The position numbers were made by a program, and so were the translations under genes. Source: Micrococcales bacterium (lineage in GTDB: Bacteria > Actinomycetota > Actinomycetes > Actinomycetales > Dermatophilaceae). From it: 6,049 nt of DNA. Positions 5,701 to 6,049 of the stretch are shown one piece after another (the stretch's first letter is position 1; every line of letters starts with the position of its first letter). A model generated the notes under the pieces. It saw only the letters and a program-made list of their open reading frames with translations. It was not told the DNA's origin and searched no databases. Where the stretch lies: assembly GCA_030537915.1 (NCBI GenBank), contig JAUNUZ010000114.1:1-6049 (forward strand), written 5' to 3'.

Positions 5701-6049
5701 GTGCACACACGCGACGTCGTCATCCTCGGCTCCACCGGCTCGATCGGGACACAGGCGCTCGATCTCATCGCTCGCAACCGTGATCGATTCCGGGTTGTCG
5801 CGCTGGCCGCGGGGTCGAATGTGGACCTGGTTGCCCAGCAGGCCGTCACCTTCGGGGCCGCCACTGTCGCGGTCGCCGAAGAAGGGGCGGAGCCGGCGTT
5901 ACAGCGAGCGATCGCGCAGGCCGTCCGCGCGGCCGACCGATCTGGCTACCGACCCAGAGTGGTCGCCGGGCCCAAGGCTGCGGCCGAGGTCGCCGGGCTA
6001 CCGGCGGATGTCGTGCTCAACGGCATCACCGGCTCGATCGGCCTGAGTC
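5701..6049 (+). CDS. dxr: 1-deoxy-D-xylulose 5-phosphate reductoisomerase, N-terminal part (3' end outside window)
   Basis: The first 116 residues of an enzyme of about 390-400 are present and the frame runs off the window. Dxr (IspC) converts 1-deoxy-D-xylulose 5-phosphate to 2-C-methyl-D-erythritol 4-phosphate with NADPH, the committed step of the non-mevalonate isoprenoid pathway in the cytoplasm. The N-terminal Rossmann motif LGSTGSIGTQALDLI (from residue 9, NADPH binding), the following RFRVVALAAGSNVDLVAQQ (strand-helix), GPKAAAEVAG, and VLNGITGSIGL near residue 106 are diagnostic. GTG 5701 is chosen because no ATG, GTG or TTG lies in frame closely upstream and it starts just before the first strand; ribosome binding site evidence is poor. 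In actinobacteria this gene is normally followed by a site-2-type protease and ispG, which would lie beyond the window (established context, not seen). Confidence 0.96.
   Translation, partial: MHTRDVVILGSTGSIGTQALDLIARNRDRFRVVALAAGSNVDLVAQQAVTFGAATVAVAEEGAEPALQRAIAQAVRAADRSGYRPRVVAGPKAAAEVAGLPADVVLNGITGSIGLS

Noticed and set aside
5733..6041. 15-bp direct repeat CACCGGCTCGATCGG at 5733-5747 and 6027-6041
   Set aside because: Both copies encode the TGSIG of GSTGSIG and GITGSIG in Dxr with the same preferred codons; coding coincidence, not a recombination repeat.

Overview
The window is high-GC DNA with dense GC-rich coding, frequent GTG starts and an Lrp regulator and aminotransferase remnant of actinomycete type. 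All of this points to an actinobacterium, most likely a soil or plant-associated actinomycete; the genus cannot be told from this sequence. Five full or partial genes are clear, one small ORF is probable, and one decayed gene can be recognised.

Layout from left to right. (1) Positions 2-898 (+) hold the C-terminal two thirds of an APC-superfamily amino acid/polyamine permease. (2) Positions 909-2843 (-) hold a complete heavy-metal P1B-type ATPase with a TPC (not CPC) transmembrane motif and no N-terminal metal-binding domain; it converges on the permease with a 10-bp gap. (3) A divergent intergenic region of 234 bp follows. (4) Positions 3078-4304 (+) hold a fused alpha/beta hydrolase-OsmC protein with a strong ribosome binding site. 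(5) Positions about 4351-4546 (-) hold short, frame-shifted scraps of a class III aminotransferase. (6) Positions 4543-5085 (-) hold a complete Lrp/AsnC regulator whose stop codon overlaps the start codon of the aminotransferase remnant. (7) About 310 bp without a convincing gene follows. (8) Positions 5397-5636 (-) hold a small unrecognised basic protein with a hairpin just after its stop. (9) From 5701 (+) to the window end lies the N-terminal part of dxr/ispC of the non-mevalonate isoprenoid pathway.

Reading of the whole: an APC permease, an Lrp regulator and this kind of aminotransferase are what one expects of an amine/GABA/amino-acid catabolic locus. Here the aminotransferase survives only as about 200 bp of debris. 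The metal ATPase and the hydrolase-OsmC gene, a divergent metal/peroxide-stress pair, lie between the permease and the debris. The simplest inference is that the pair was inserted, or the locus rearranged, with loss of the aminotransferase. The dxr end is housekeeping chromosome. No mobile element, CRISPR array, tRNA or rRNA was seen, and I found no clearly new multi-gene system. The most distinctive features are the decayed aminotransferase, its orphaned regulator, and the ATPase/OsmC pair.
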